The notes below the pieces were generated by a model. It searched no databases. It worked only from the letters and a program-made list of their open reading frames with translations, and was not told the origin of the DNA. A DNA stretch of 64,000 bases from Desertivirga brevis (lineage in GTDB: Bacteria; Bacteroidota; Bacteroidia; Sphingobacteriales; Sphingobacteriaceae), in assembly GCF_017355835.1 (NCBI RefSeq), contig NZ_JAFEWF010000006.1, positions 124,001-188,000 of the forward strand, in the 5' to 3' direction. Made by a program: the position numbers and the translations under genes. Shown in pieces: positions 7,549 to 17,000 of the stretch (within the stretch, counting starts at the first letter, position 1; each line of letters starts with the position of its first letter).

Positions 7549-9114
7549 TTGTTAAATAGCTATTTTTACTTTATCAAAACGTCCCAGCTATTTAATTTCA
7601 GAGCCTTTTTCGTGATACTGGTGCTGGTACTGGTGTTTTGGACCAGCCTGTTGCAAAGCTATGTGCTGTTCCATACCATTGTAGAGCTTTTGTCAATCAT
7701 TGTCACCTTTGCGCTCTTTATTATAACCTGGAACGCACGAAAAATTATCGGCAACCAGTTCCTTCTTTTTGTCGGCATTGCCTATTTATTCGTTGGTTGT
7801 CTAGACCTGTTACATACCCTTACCTATAAGGGGATGAATATTATTCCAGGCACTCTTTATTATGCCAATCAATTTTGGATTGCTACCCGGTTTTTAGAGG
7901 TCTGCACGCTGATTATAGGTTTTCGTTTCCTTAAAAGAGAGAAAAGGCTTAACACAGACTTGATTGTTCTTATTTATACTATTCTTTTTGTAGCTATTAC
8001 CCTCTCCATACTCTACTATAAAAACTTCCCCGAGTGTTATATAGAGGGTCTTGGGCAAACCCACTTTAAAATCTACGCAGAATACATTGTAATTGGCCTT
8101 TTGCTATTTGCCATCTGGTTGCTTCACAAGAATAAGACAGCTTTTGACAAACAGATCTGGCCTCTGCTATTATGGTCGCTCATCTTCACAGTAATAAGCG
8201 AGTTTTGCTTCACACTCTATATATCCAATTACGGGCTTTCCAATCAAATCGGACATTATTCCAAGCTCATTTCCTTCTACCTTATTTATAAAGCAAATAT
8301 TGAAACAGGATTCACTCATCCTACACAGTTGCTCTTTAATACCTTATCGCAGGATGAGAAGAAGTACCGAGCCCTTTCAGAGCACCTCAGATCCATACAG
8401 GTTGAACTGCAAAATTCCAATGAATCTAAAGACAAATTATTCTCCATCATTGCTCATGATTTGAAGAATCCCTTTGCTTCCATTCTCGCAGTTACCGATC
8501 TTATACAAAAACGGGTAGATACGATGCCGAAAGACAAACTGCTGCACTTTCTGAATATTATCCACCGTACGGTCCGTGAAAGCAATATTCTACTTGCAAA
8601 TCTTTTAGAATGGGCTAAAATGCAAACAGGAATACTTGAGGCAGTTCCGCAGAGACTTGTTGCAGGCGAGCTTTTAGAAACCACTAAAAATTCGCTTGAA
8701 TCAGTAGCCCTGGCAAAAGAAATCCAAATTGATATAGACGTTAAAACTGAAAAAGTGGTGTTTGCCGACAAAAACATGCTCCTTACAGCACTCAGAAATC
8801 TCCTTTCAAATGCAATAAAGTTCAGCCCCTCTAATAGCACTATAGTATTAGCTGTGAAAGAGGATGCAAATCATATAGCTTTTTCTGTTGCGGACAATGG
8901 AGTAGGCATATCTGAGGAGGCAATAGCGGCTTTCCTATCCAATGGCCGCTTGAGTTCGACACAGGGGACTGCAAGGGAAAAAGGTACCGGCTTAGGACTT
9001 ATGCTCAGTAAAGAACTTATCGAAAAGAATAAGGGAAGAATGCATATAGAAAGCGAGCCAGGCAGGGGCAGCATATTTTCCTTTACCATTCCTGCAGATA
9101 TAACCCCTAATTAA
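7549..9114 (+). CDS. Membrane sensor histidine kinase with MASE3 domain
   Basis: 521-residue inner-membrane kinase. Residues 15-250 hold about seven hydrophobic segments with the MASE3-type signature GIAYLFVGCLDLLHTLTYKGM. A short coiled linker follows, then HisKA with phosphorylation site His303 (SIIAHDLKNP), the N box (LRNLLSNAIKFS), the G1 box (DNGVGIS) and the G2 box (GTGLGL). No receiver or regulator gene is adjacent, so the partner lies elsewhere. No ATG fits the start: TTG at 7549 is the best candidate, with ATT codons (7531, 7540) just upstream and an in-frame stop at 7516. Convergent with the next gene, eight bases apart. Confidence 0.88.
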   Translation: MLNSYFYFIKTSQLFNFRAFFVILVLVLVFWTSLLQSYVLFHTIVELLSIIVTFALFIITWNARKIIGNQFLLFVGIAYLFVGCLDLLHTLTYKGMNIIPGTLYYANQFWIATRFLEVCTLIIGFRFLKREKRLNTDLIVLIYTILFVAITLSILYYKNFPECYIEGLGQTHFKIYAEYIVIGLLLFAIWLLHKNKTAFDKQIWPLLLWSLIFTVISEFCFTLYISNYGLSNQIGHYSKLISFYLIYKANIETGFTHPTQLLFNTLSQDEKKYRALSEHLRSIQVELQNSNESKDKLFSIIAHDLKNPFASILAVTDLIQKRVDTMPKDKLLHFLNIIHRTVRESNILLANLLEWAKMQTGILEAVPQRLVAGELLETTKNSLESVALAKEIQIDIDVKTEKVVFADKNMLLTALRNLLSNAIKFSPSNSTIVLAVKEDANHIAFSVADNGVGISEEAIAAFLSNGRLSSTQGTAREKGTGLGLMLSKELIEKNKGRMHIESEPGRGSIFSFTIPADITPN

Positions 9115-9122
9115 AAATTACC

Positions 9123-9920
9123 TCAAATCCTCGCCATCATCTTATACACCAAGGTCCTCGGAGCGTACCAGACCGCAGCCTTCAATCTTCTACCCACAGT
9201 GCCTACCTGCTTTCGGGTAATAACCCGGTTAACACCATAGTTATCTGAGCCACTTACCAGCAAACATTCCGGCTTAAAAGAGTGGAATTTTATATGAGGA
9301 TAATTAATATCGAGCACCGCTTTAACCTTTTGGTCGGGCCGGCAATACTGTAGCAATAGAGCGTAACGAGGCTTATCAGTAGGGTTCTGAGTAGCATGCC
9401 ATAGCCTGCCTTCAAACACAAAGAACTGACCATCTTTTATTGAGAGATCCACCAGGCGAGTATCAGGATCAATTTCTCTGGCAATAGCTTCAACCTTCTC
9501 ATTGTTGCTCAGGTCTTTACCCTGCAGCTTCAGATCATCAGGAGTAAAATCAAAATCTTGAGATCCGGTAATTAATGTCATAGACTTACCTGGAATAACA
9601 TTTTCCAAAGCCACCCATACCGAGATTCCTTCCCACTCACTATGCTCCAGGTCGATATGCCACGACAATTTCTTCCCCGGCGCCTGCTTAATGATCTGAC
9701 AACCCGAAAGGAGGATATCTTGCCCAAGGATCGGTGTGATCTGATCAATAATAGAGGGGTGACAGGCAAGGTCGGCAATAACTGGGTTGATCGTATGCCG
9801 GCCCTTTAACCAGGGGAGAAGCCGGTCTGAAAAATTCCCAAATTGCCTGATAATTTCCTTGGCCCCTGAAGAATTTAAAAGATCGAACGGCCCCCAGTAC
9901 CCAGTGTGATTAGTTTTCAT
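9123..9920 (-). CDS. Phytanoyl-CoA dioxygenase (PhyH) family Fe(II)/2-oxoglutarate oxygenase
   Basis: 265-residue non-haem iron oxygenase. The iron-binding facial triad is visible as WHIDLEH (H-x-D) and the distal His in RLWHATQN, followed by Arg in PRYALLLQY that would bind 2-oxoglutarate. The family hydroxylates lipids or small natural products using 2-oxoglutarate and O2. The C-terminal 40 residues are basic and have no recognised motif. No biosynthetic partners are next to it, so the substrate is open. Confidence 0.82.
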   Translation of the reverse strand: MKTNHTGYWGPFDLLNSSGAKEIIRQFGNFSDRLLPWLKGRHTINPVIADLACHPSIIDQITPILGQDILLSGCQIIKQAPGKKLSWHIDLEHSEWEGISVWVALENVIPGKSMTLITGSQDFDFTPDDLKLQGKDLSNNEKVEAIAREIDPDTRLVDLSIKDGQFFVFEGRLWHATQNPTDKPRYALLLQYCRPDQKVKAVLDINYPHIKFHSFKPECLLVSGSDNYGVNRVITRKQVGTVGRRLKAAVWYAPRTLVYKMMARI

Positions 9921-9998
9921 AGCTCATGTTCAAAGGAATAAGTGATGAGCAATGTATGAAACTTATCGGGATATTAATGCCTTATTATCAGACTATTA

Positions 9999-10583
9999 TT
10001 ATTTAAAAAAGGTATGCTTATTAATCTGCAGGTATTGAATCAACATGATCGTCTTAGCATCCCTGATCCTGCCTTCAGCAACCATTTGGACGGCTTCGTC
10101 GAACTTAAGCTCCAGGACCTCAATATTCTCCTGCTCCTCCTCCAGGCCACCACCATCAGAAACTTTCATTCCCTTACTGTACTCCGCAATGAAGAAATAC
10201 AATAATTCAGTAACTGAACCAGGCGACATATAAGCCTCGAATACCTTCTGTACTTTATCAATCCGGTAACCCGTCTCTTCCTCCGTTTCCCGGCGAATGC
10301 AGTCCTCGGGCTGATCCTTGTCCAACAAGCCCGCACAAGCCTCGATCAACATTCCATCGGTATTTCCATTAATAAAAGTAGGAAGCCTGAATTGCCTGGT
10401 TAAGATCAAGGTTTCCAGTTCTGGATTATAGAGCAGGATCACTGCGCCATTGCCGCGATCATAAGCCTCGCGTGTTTGGCTGATAGTTTCGCCACTAGAA
10501 AGTGTGCTTTCGTAAGTGTACCTTCTTAAGGTATACCAATTATCAGATAAAAGGGTGTTTTCTGTTATTTTGATATCTTTCAT
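9999..10583 (-). CDS. nudK: GDP-mannose pyrophosphatase NudK (Nudix hydrolase)
   Basis: 194-residue Nudix enzyme that hydrolyses GDP-mannose to GMP and mannose-1-phosphate. The Nudix helix reads CIRRETEEETGY with the upstream CAGLLDKDQPED, one residue shorter than the standard GX5EX7REUXEEXGU spacing, as I recall for Escherichia coli NudK. The C-terminal half (YMSPGSVTELLYFFIAEY, then GGGLEEE, then GRIRDAKT) also follows the NudK pattern. It starts 14 bases downstream of the MBL hydrolase stop and probably shares its transcript. Given the large polysaccharide locus in this window, control of GDP-sugar pools is a plausible role. Confidence 0.88.
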   Translation of the reverse strand: MKDIKITENTLLSDNWYTLRRYTYESTLSSGETISQTREAYDRGNGAVILLYNPELETLILTRQFRLPTFINGNTDGMLIEACAGLLDKDQPEDCIRRETEEETGYRIDKVQKVFEAYMSPGSVTELLYFFIAEYSKGMKVSDGGGLEEEQENIEVLELKFDEAVQMVAEGRIRDAKTIMLIQYLQINKHTFFK

Positions 10584-10597
10584 AAGTATTAAATCTT

Positions 10598-11335
10598 TTA
10601 GTTCAACTGACCATATCTTCGCAGTAAGTTCCTCAGTTTATCACCGGCACCCTCATTTAACTCTCCACCGTGAAAACATAGAATTCGTTCAGCTCCGATC
10701 TTCGCCAGCTTTTCGACAGAGCTAATCGCCGCGGGAAGATCAAGAGTATACTCAGGATTGGCAATGTCTGGTTCCCCATCTCCAATCACCACGGCATCTC
10801 CGGCAATAACGGTATTGCTCGGATGATGAAAAAGAGAAAGATGACCAGGGGTATGACCAGGCGTTTCAATAATAAGCAGATCAGGCCATGGACTTTCACC
10901 TTCAGAAAGAAAGCCATCTACTTTTGCTGCTTCAATACTCTCCAGCGTTTTCTGAAACTCCAGTGCATAAACTTTTTGCTGTTCATCAAGGGTTTCAAAC
11001 AAAGCTTCAGCCTGTACTAATCGCGGAGCTCTTTCTCTTCCTTCAATAAAGGCTGCCTCAATAGCTGAAGAGTACACCTTTATCCAGGGATACCGGCACC
11101 TGATCCTCGAAAGCGATCCCACATGATCCAGGTCATGATGGGTAATTACAATAGCCGTAATTTCAGACATCGAGAAACCAGTCTCCTGAACAGCATTTTC
11201 AATCTTAGTAAGAAAACCCGGGTAACCGCAGTCAATCAAAATAAGATCCTGACCGCATTTAACTAAACTAGGGTAGATAATTTGTTTGCCTTGCTGCCCC
11301 TCGTATTTGAGGGCTAAACTGAATATTTGTGACAC
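10598..11335 (-). CDS. MBL-fold metallo-hydrolase
   Basis: 245-residue protein with the metallo-beta-lactamase metal motif HHDLDH (residues 66-71), the later ETPGHTPGHLSL histidine, GDAV aspartate and CFHGGE histidine. Glyoxalase II-like and lactonase-like enzymes share this set. No signal peptide, so cytoplasmic. It leads a two-gene unit with nudK. Substrate not assignable. Confidence 0.85.
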   Translation of the reverse strand: MSQIFSLALKYEGQQGKQIIYPSLVKCGQDLILIDCGYPGFLTKIENAVQETGFSMSEITAIVITHHDLDHVGSLSRIRCRYPWIKVYSSAIEAAFIEGRERAPRLVQAEALFETLDEQQKVYALEFQKTLESIEAAKVDGFLSEGESPWPDLLIIETPGHTPGHLSLFHHPSNTVIAGDAVVIGDGEPDIANPEYTLDLPAAISSVEKLAKIGAERILCFHGGELNEGAGDKLRNLLRRYGQLN

Positions 11336-11502
11336 TATAGATTTTGCTTACACCCTTAACGTAAGCCCTGGCTGGTTTGTAACAGCTTTGTTTGCTAAAT
11401 AGCATAAGCGATTACTTATCAGATGAATAAAAGTAATTTTGGAAAGCCATACCTACACATTAATCATCTTCATATTAGCTCCGATAGATGCGGAACAGAT
11501 TC

Positions 11503-11536
11503 CCAGTCCTGATAATCATCCGATCACCAGGACTGG
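11503..11536 (-). terminator. Hairpin after the M16 protease gene, possible terminator
   Basis: Perfect 9-bp inverted repeat CCAGTCCTG / CAGGACTGG with a 16-base loop, located eight bases after the M16 stop on the minus strand. It has no T-run, so it may be a processing or factor-dependent end rather than an intrinsic terminator. Confidence 0.4.
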
Positions 11537-11544
11537 AAATTATC

Positions 11545-14337
11545 TTAAACACCCTTCTCCGGCAGTAATATAAAGCGGATAAAGTTTCCATTATCCAGAT
11601 ACTGCTTCGCTGCTGATTTCAATTGGGAAAGCGAAAGCTCGTTTAAAAGTCTCTCTGAGACCATCACATCCAGCAGGTTCTCCTGGTTCTCACTTTGCCG
11701 TGAAAGGTAGCTCAGCCAGAAACCATTATTCTTCAGGGCAAGCTCCGAACTTTTACGGTACGATGCCTTAAACTTCTCAACATCTTCAGCCTTCGGACCT
11801 TCCATGGCAAGCTTCTTAAGCTCTCTTTGTACAATTTCGATAAGATGATCGGTGTTGGCAGGACTACATCCAAAGGTGATCATCATGCCGAACCTTCCTG
11901 TAGGAAGTTTAGAATAAGTGGTCCTTACAGAGGGATTGTACACTTCGCTTTCCTTTTCCCTCAGCTCCTCCAATAGCCTTAACTGCACAACTTCCTGCAA
12001 AGCCTCCAGTGCCAATCTGTTTTGGGCATTCACCATCATATCCCCGCTTAATACCAAACGTACACTTGCCTTATTCTCCGTTCCCTTCAGCACCTTTTTA
12101 GTGATGTTTCCTTCGGGTGTTTTGGTATTGTGGTCCATAGCCTTTCTACCTCCAGACCGTACCGGTAACGAACCTAGGTATTGTTCCAGAAGGGGAATAA
12201 TCGCCTCTGTATTGAAGTTTCCGACAAAAACAAAGGTGAAAGCTGATGCGTCAGAATAAAGGTCCCTATAATCGTTCATTACCTGATTGATTTTTACCCG
12301 CTCCAACTCTTCCGGTTTCGGAGGAAGTGCTCTCCCACTGAAATTATTCAGCACAAAAGCCATTGTATCTGCAAATACGTTTTCGGGACTAAGAGCTCGC
12401 ACAGATAAAGCCTCCCGCGTTTTCCTTAGCATGGAATTGAACTGAGCGCTATCCGCCCTTGGCCGAGTAAATTGCAAATGCACAATCTGGAGCGCCGTAG
12501 CCAGGTCCGAAGGGGAAGCCATACCTTGAATCCCGTGCGATCTTTCTCCTACGTATGGCGAGGCATTAACTATTTTTCCATTCAATATCCTTGAAAGGTC
12601 AATAGGAGAGAAGCCTGCCAGTCCCATTCCCGGGACAGAACGAATAAAGTTGGCATGAAGAATTTCCTCATCCTTGAATGCAGAGATCCCTCCCGGGGCA
12701 AAGGCGTAGAAAGCAACCTCGTCATTCTGGAAATTAGTAGGCTTTAGCAGCACCTTAATCCCATTGCTTAAGGTGAGTTTCGTCAATTCCAATTGCTTTA
12801 TTTCTTCCCGGTGCTTCACTTTCCCCGGGGCAGGTAATTCAGAAATAAGGCTGGCAGTAACCGCATTTTCGGATGGAGCCGACAAAGGCTGGGCCGCTAA
12901 AGTAGCGATTGTCCCCGTCACCGCAGCTTCATCTGGTAATAATTCAGATGCCTTTGCTGGGCCTAACACCAGGAAATCCCTGTTCGTATCTTTGATATAG
13001 GATGCACCCAGCTCCTTCAATTCCTGAAGGCTTATCGACGGCAATACCTGCTTCACAAACTGATATTCCCATTCCAGGCTCGGGATAGCCTCTTGATTAA
13101 GATAATTGTCTTTGCAGGCCTGCAGCAATCCTGAAGAACTACGATGTTCCTGGTCTTTAACTGCACTTTCCATACTACGCAAAAATTGGTTCCTCGCCCG
13201 ATTAAGTTCACTCTGCGAAAATCCAAACCGTTTAACCTGCTCTATGGTCAGCCAGCTTTCTTTAAACGCTTGGTCCAATTTAGATTCATGGGCAGAGACC
13301 GTGAACGAAAACATATTAAGTCCCCCAAGGAAGGGCTCCACTGAAGCGCTGAAGGAATTGTACGCTGCATTCGGATTTTGATACCTGCTTTCCTTTATCC
13401 TGGTAGAAAGCATGCCATTGAATAGTTGCAATTTCAAATGAGCCACATAGTCTTCCTGCGTTACCACCTTTCGTCCAGGATGCTTGATCATTACCTGAAT
13501 TTCAGCACCAGCCTTTTCCACATCCGTCACTTTCATGTACTGATTTTTCCCGGTTAAAGCAATACTGTGCCTCGTTCTGATTTTAGGAGTACCCGCTTTG
13601 GGGAGGTCTGAGAAAAGTGTTTTGATAATTTTTTCGACCTGTGCTACGTCAATATCACCCACCACGATCAGGGCCTGAAGGTCGGGCCGGTACCAGTCCG
13701 AATGGAAGCGTTTTAACTGTGCAGGCGTTAATTCCGATATCACTTTTTCCGTTCCAATAGGTAATCTTTCGGCATAAAGCGACTTGTTGAACAGCATCGG
13801 GAGGTATTGATTGCTCATACGCTCCTGCACGCCCATTTTCAGTCTCTTTTCTTCCAGTACAACGCCCTTTTCCTGTTCAACCTCCTTAGCATCAAAGGTT
13901 GCCTCATTTGCCCAGTCGCGCATTATTCTCATTCCTTTCATTAGCATGGAAGGATCTTTTAAGGGAAGCGGCAGCTCGTAAACCGTTTCATCAAAGCTCG
14001 TATGAGCGTTAAGATCCGCGCCGAACCGCACCCCCGATTTCTGCAATTGGGTTACCATGCTGTTTCCCGGGAAATGAGTAGTACCGTTAAAGTTCATATG
14101 CTCCATAAAATGAGCAATACCTCTCTGATTCTCCTCTTCAAGGATAGAACCCACGTCGTTAACCAGCTGAAGGTGCACACTCTTTTCAGGAAACTTATTC
14201 TTTTGAATATAATAACTGAACCCGTTCGGCAAACGCCCCTTTTTGATAGAAGGGTCGGCGGGTATGCTTTGTGCAAATGTTGGGCTTCCTGCTGCCGCCA
14301 TTAGGGCCAGCAGGCTTAGTATCGTTCTTAAATTCAT
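11545..14337 (-). CDS. Exported M16-family zinc protease (insulinase/pitrilysin type)
   Basis: About 930 residues with a signal peptide (MNLRTILSLLALMAAAGSPT, cleavage after FAQ), which fixes the start at 14337 rather than 14370. The inverted zinc motif HFMEH lies at residues 76-80, with the distal glutamate expected in VVLEEKRLKMG. A second M16 half without zinc ligands follows from about residue 520, typical of the one-chain pitrilysin arrangement. It closes a run of SusC, SusD and two TlpA-like genes on the same strand; such sets recur in Bacteroidota and probably act on a peptide taken up at the outer membrane, though that link is inferred. Confidence 0.92.
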   Translation of the reverse strand: MNLRTILSLLALMAAAGSPTFAQSIPADPSIKKGRLPNGFSYYIQKNKFPEKSVHLQLVNDVGSILEEENQRGIAHFMEHMNFNGTTHFPGNSMVTQLQKSGVRFGADLNAHTSFDETVYELPLPLKDPSMLMKGMRIMRDWANEATFDAKEVEQEKGVVLEEKRLKMGVQERMSNQYLPMLFNKSLYAERLPIGTEKVISELTPAQLKRFHSDWYRPDLQALIVVGDIDVAQVEKIIKTLFSDLPKAGTPKIRTRHSIALTGKNQYMKVTDVEKAGAEIQVMIKHPGRKVVTQEDYVAHLKLQLFNGMLSTRIKESRYQNPNAAYNSFSASVEPFLGGLNMFSFTVSAHESKLDQAFKESWLTIEQVKRFGFSQSELNRARNQFLRSMESAVKDQEHRSSSGLLQACKDNYLNQEAIPSLEWEYQFVKQVLPSISLQELKELGASYIKDTNRDFLVLGPAKASELLPDEAAVTGTIATLAAQPLSAPSENAVTASLISELPAPGKVKHREEIKQLELTKLTLSNGIKVLLKPTNFQNDEVAFYAFAPGGISAFKDEEILHANFIRSVPGMGLAGFSPIDLSRILNGKIVNASPYVGERSHGIQGMASPSDLATALQIVHLQFTRPRADSAQFNSMLRKTREALSVRALSPENVFADTMAFVLNNFSGRALPPKPEELERVKINQVMNDYRDLYSDASAFTFVFVGNFNTEAIIPLLEQYLGSLPVRSGGRKAMDHNTKTPEGNITKKVLKGTENKASVRLVLSGDMMVNAQNRLALEALQEVVQLRLLEELREKESEVYNPSVRTTYSKLPTGRFGMMITFGCSPANTDHLIEIVQRELKKLAMEGPKAEDVEKFKASYRKSSELALKNNGFWLSYLSRQSENQENLLDVMVSERLLNELSLSQLKSAAKQYLDNGNFIRFILLPEKGV

Positions 14338-14353
14338 AGTTTTTTTTCTCACA

Positions 14354-15781
14354 CTAAATCTTTTCTCCAACCCGCAACCGTAAGTATTTTTCGTATTGAT
14401 CCTTCTTTAAAGCAAACCTCAGAAAGCCCAATTGCTTCTCCTCAACCTTCCGGTAGGCTTCCTGCTTCTCTTTCAAGCTTGCTTTTTTCTTGTAGATCTC
14501 CTGCAATTCCTTGTAGTTAGCCGGGAGAGACCATGCTATCTTTCCTTTTTGATATTCCTTCAAATCGAGGTTCTCCTCCAGGCCCTTCATATACCTGCTT
14601 GTATATTGCTCCAGGGTCATGCCCTTTAATAAGGCGGAGTACTTGGCATTCAAGTCGCGGGAGGTGATTTTCGCAACCAGGCCTTGCTCTTCTTCCGAAG
14701 GTCTTGCCCAATGCTCCTCACTTTCAGTAGCAGCAGTGGCGGTACTTTCCGTAGGTGCCCCCATCAGATCCTTAAGCCGTTGCTCCAATTCCTCATGCTG
14801 AAGCGCAAGTGCCACGATCTCTCCGTTTTGGTTAAACAATGCCAGATAGGGAATTCCGTTAAATCGATACTTTTCCATTACTTCCCTGCCCCCGTCTTCA
14901 GTACGTCCCTGAGCCCAGGGCATGTTTTCCTCCGCCACAGATTTCTTCCACATGTCATCCTTACGATCGAGTGAGACAGCCAGGATTCCCAGTCCTTTAT
15001 CCTTATACTGAGCATAGAGCTTTTTTATTCCCGGTATACCCTCGCGGCAGGGAATGCAGTATGTCCCCCAAAAATCTACTAGTGTGTATTTAGCTTTTCC
15101 AAGAACGTTTCGAAAGGATTGGCTTTGCCCCTCAAGGGTAAGGAAGCGGAAGTCGGTAGCTGCCTGGCCAGGATCCAGCCGAGTGAATTCTGCAATGAAC
15201 TCCTGTACTGCAGGGTTGTCTGGGTGACTTGCTTTCAAACCCTTTACAATTCCCGATACCAAGGCTTTGTCCTCTTCGCGATTTAAAAGTTGCAAAACGC
15301 AGATTACAGAGGGTATCTCAGCATTTTGTTCAGCAAGCGAGCGTAATGAATTGTAGTAATCAGGACCTGCCTTACGCCTTATTGAATCCGGCACACCGCC
15401 CGACATTGACGATTGGTACTTAAGCTTTGCCTTGTTCAGCGCGTTAAGCAGCTTATTCTCTGTTCCGCCGCCCTTTATCTCCGGCAAGCCATCCGGCTGA
15501 TAAGTGATCTCGAGATTGTCATTGCCCAGCCAAATAGTATAGGACTGCTCATTATTTAGGGCCATAAGCCTGGCACTCGGCCTATTAACCATAAAAGTTT
15601 TAGAAAAGGACCCATTAGGGTTTATCCTGGTAGAATCTGCAGGTCTGGAAGCCCGTTCCTGCTTTTCAAAAAAATAAATCTGTCCCTTGCTTCCTTTACC
15701 CGCATTTCCGCGCACAAGCACCGACTTTTGCGCATAGGCAAGTGAGGGGAGTAAGAATAGAAGGCAAATAATCTTATTCAT
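14354..15781 (-). CDS. TlpA-family thiol-disulfide oxidoreductase with DUF4369 and C-terminal extension
   Basis: 475-residue exported protein. The start at 15781 gives a signal peptide (MNKIICLLFLLPSLAYAQ). It has an N-terminal DUF4369-like region (20-110), a helical linker, and a thioredoxin domain from about 205 with active-site CIPC (Cys242, Cys245) in WGTYCIPCREG. The final 120 residues are a charged helical extension (EEQGLVAKI to the end) not usual for TlpA. Its start overlaps the stop of the upstream TlpA-like gene by eight bases, suggesting translational coupling. It probably keeps periplasmic thiols reduced or helps a substrate of the neighbouring SusCD system. Confidence 0.88.
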   Translation of the reverse strand: MNKIICLLFLLPSLAYAQKSVLVRGNAGKGSKGQIYFFEKQERASRPADSTRINPNGSFSKTFMVNRPSARLMALNNEQSYTIWLGNDNLEITYQPDGLPEIKGGGTENKLLNALNKAKLKYQSSMSGGVPDSIRRKAGPDYYNSLRSLAEQNAEIPSVICVLQLLNREEDKALVSGIVKGLKASHPDNPAVQEFIAEFTRLDPGQAATDFRFLTLEGQSQSFRNVLGKAKYTLVDFWGTYCIPCREGIPGIKKLYAQYKDKGLGILAVSLDRKDDMWKKSVAEENMPWAQGRTEDGGREVMEKYRFNGIPYLALFNQNGEIVALALQHEELEQRLKDLMGAPTESTATAATESEEHWARPSEEEQGLVAKITSRDLNAKYSALLKGMTLEQYTSRYMKGLEENLDLKEYQKGKIAWSLPANYKELQEIYKKKASLKEKQEAYRKVEEKQLGFLRFALKKDQYEKYLRLRVGEKI

Positions 15782-16973
15782 GTTCTTTATTTTTAATAGG
15801 ATGCAGCAGCAAACCGCGTATCCTGTCTGCAATTTTTTGATCTATTTTAAGGTTCCTGGCAAGGATAATTCCCTCACTGTTAATGAGCCATGCCTGCGGA
15901 ATCGTGATCGGACTTAGATCCCAGGTCTTCGCGAAACTGCCAACACCACGCATTCTCTGAAAATCCATTCCCTGGACGTCATAAACACTCAGCCATTTGA
16001 TAGACTCGCGTTCCAATATCTGTTTGAACATAGCCTCGTCTGCGCCGAAACTAACAGCAAGAACGCTCAAACTGTCCTTACCCAGCTCTTCCCATGCCTT
16101 GTTAATATTGCTTTTAAAGGCCGGGAAATTTGGCATGCTACGTGTCCAGAACACAAGCAAAACATTCTTTCCCTGCAGGGAAGAAAGGCTCACAGGCCGG
16201 CCATCCACATCAGGAAGATTGAAATCCGGAGCCTTATTGCCTGGTTCAAGCCTTTTAGCTGTTGCAATTCTTTCAGCCATCTTCCGACCCAGGAAAGACC
16301 CTCTCAATTTCTTGCTGAAATGCTTAAACTCCTGTTCAACCAGCGGAAGCTCTATAATGAAAGGTCCCCTCTTTTGATAAAAGATATTAAAGGCTGCATA
16401 GCTATCAGGATGTTCAACTACGAAAACACTATCGGTTTCTTTTTTCTTCTTTAAGATAGGGTTCACCTTCAGCATCAAAGACTTCGCACCTGCCGTGTCG
16501 CGTTCCGACTGGTATTTCATATACAATTTCTCGTACGGCGCTAACTGGCTGTCCAGTTTCGCCTGCAGATTGTTGATCCTCTCCAGTAAGATCTGATTTT
16601 TGCTACCAGTGATAGTGGCTGTTTTTACTCCAGCGCTACTTTTAAAACGGATATCCGAAGGTTCGAGGTAAAACTCGACAGCATCGCGGTTCATGTACTC
16701 CTCATAGGTAACTCTCCGGTTATAGGTCGGATTGATCTCCAGGGTAGCCAATACAGGCTCTTTTACTTTGCCTTTAAATACAAAGGTCCCTTGTTGCAGC
16801 TGCATTGAATCAACTACCCTAACACTGTCGTTAAAATAGCTTAGCCGGATAAGGCCTGATCTTTCTTTCGATAATTCTCCACTGATCGTGAATGATTTTT
16901 GAGCATAAAGAGCTCCACCTGCTATCGTAAACACGATAGCAAGCAGGCCTTTTTTCCATAAATTCCTGAACAT
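15774..16973 (-). CDS. TlpA/AhpC-like DUF4369 protein lacking all cysteines
   Basis: 399-residue exported protein with signal peptide ending GGALYAQ. An N-terminal DUF4369-like domain (about 28-130), a helical middle region and a thioredoxin-fold domain from about 243 (PGNKAPDFNLPDVDGRPVSL) can be recognised. At the place of the redox CxxC the sequence is FWTRSMPNF, and no cysteine occurs anywhere in the protein. The fold seems complete, so this is a redox-inactive relative, perhaps a binding or scaffold partner of the active copy downstream, with which it overlaps by eight bases. Confidence 0.85.
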   Translation of the reverse strand: MFRNLWKKGLLAIVFTIAGGALYAQKSFTISGELSKERSGLIRLSYFNDSVRVVDSMQLQQGTFVFKGKVKEPVLATLEINPTYNRRVTYEEYMNRDAVEFYLEPSDIRFKSSAGVKTATITGSKNQILLERINNLQAKLDSQLAPYEKLYMKYQSERDTAGAKSLMLKVNPILKKKKETDSVFVVEHPDSYAAFNIFYQKRGPFIIELPLVEQEFKHFSKKLRGSFLGRKMAERIATAKRLEPGNKAPDFNLPDVDGRPVSLSSLQGKNVLLVFWTRSMPNFPAFKSNINKAWEELGKDSLSVLAVSFGADEAMFKQILERESIKWLSVYDVQGMDFQRMRGVGSFAKTWDLSPITIPQAWLINSEGIILARNLKIDQKIADRIRGLLLHPIKNKEHE

Positions 16974-17000
16974 TTCTTGAGTTTATTAGAATGAAGTCAT

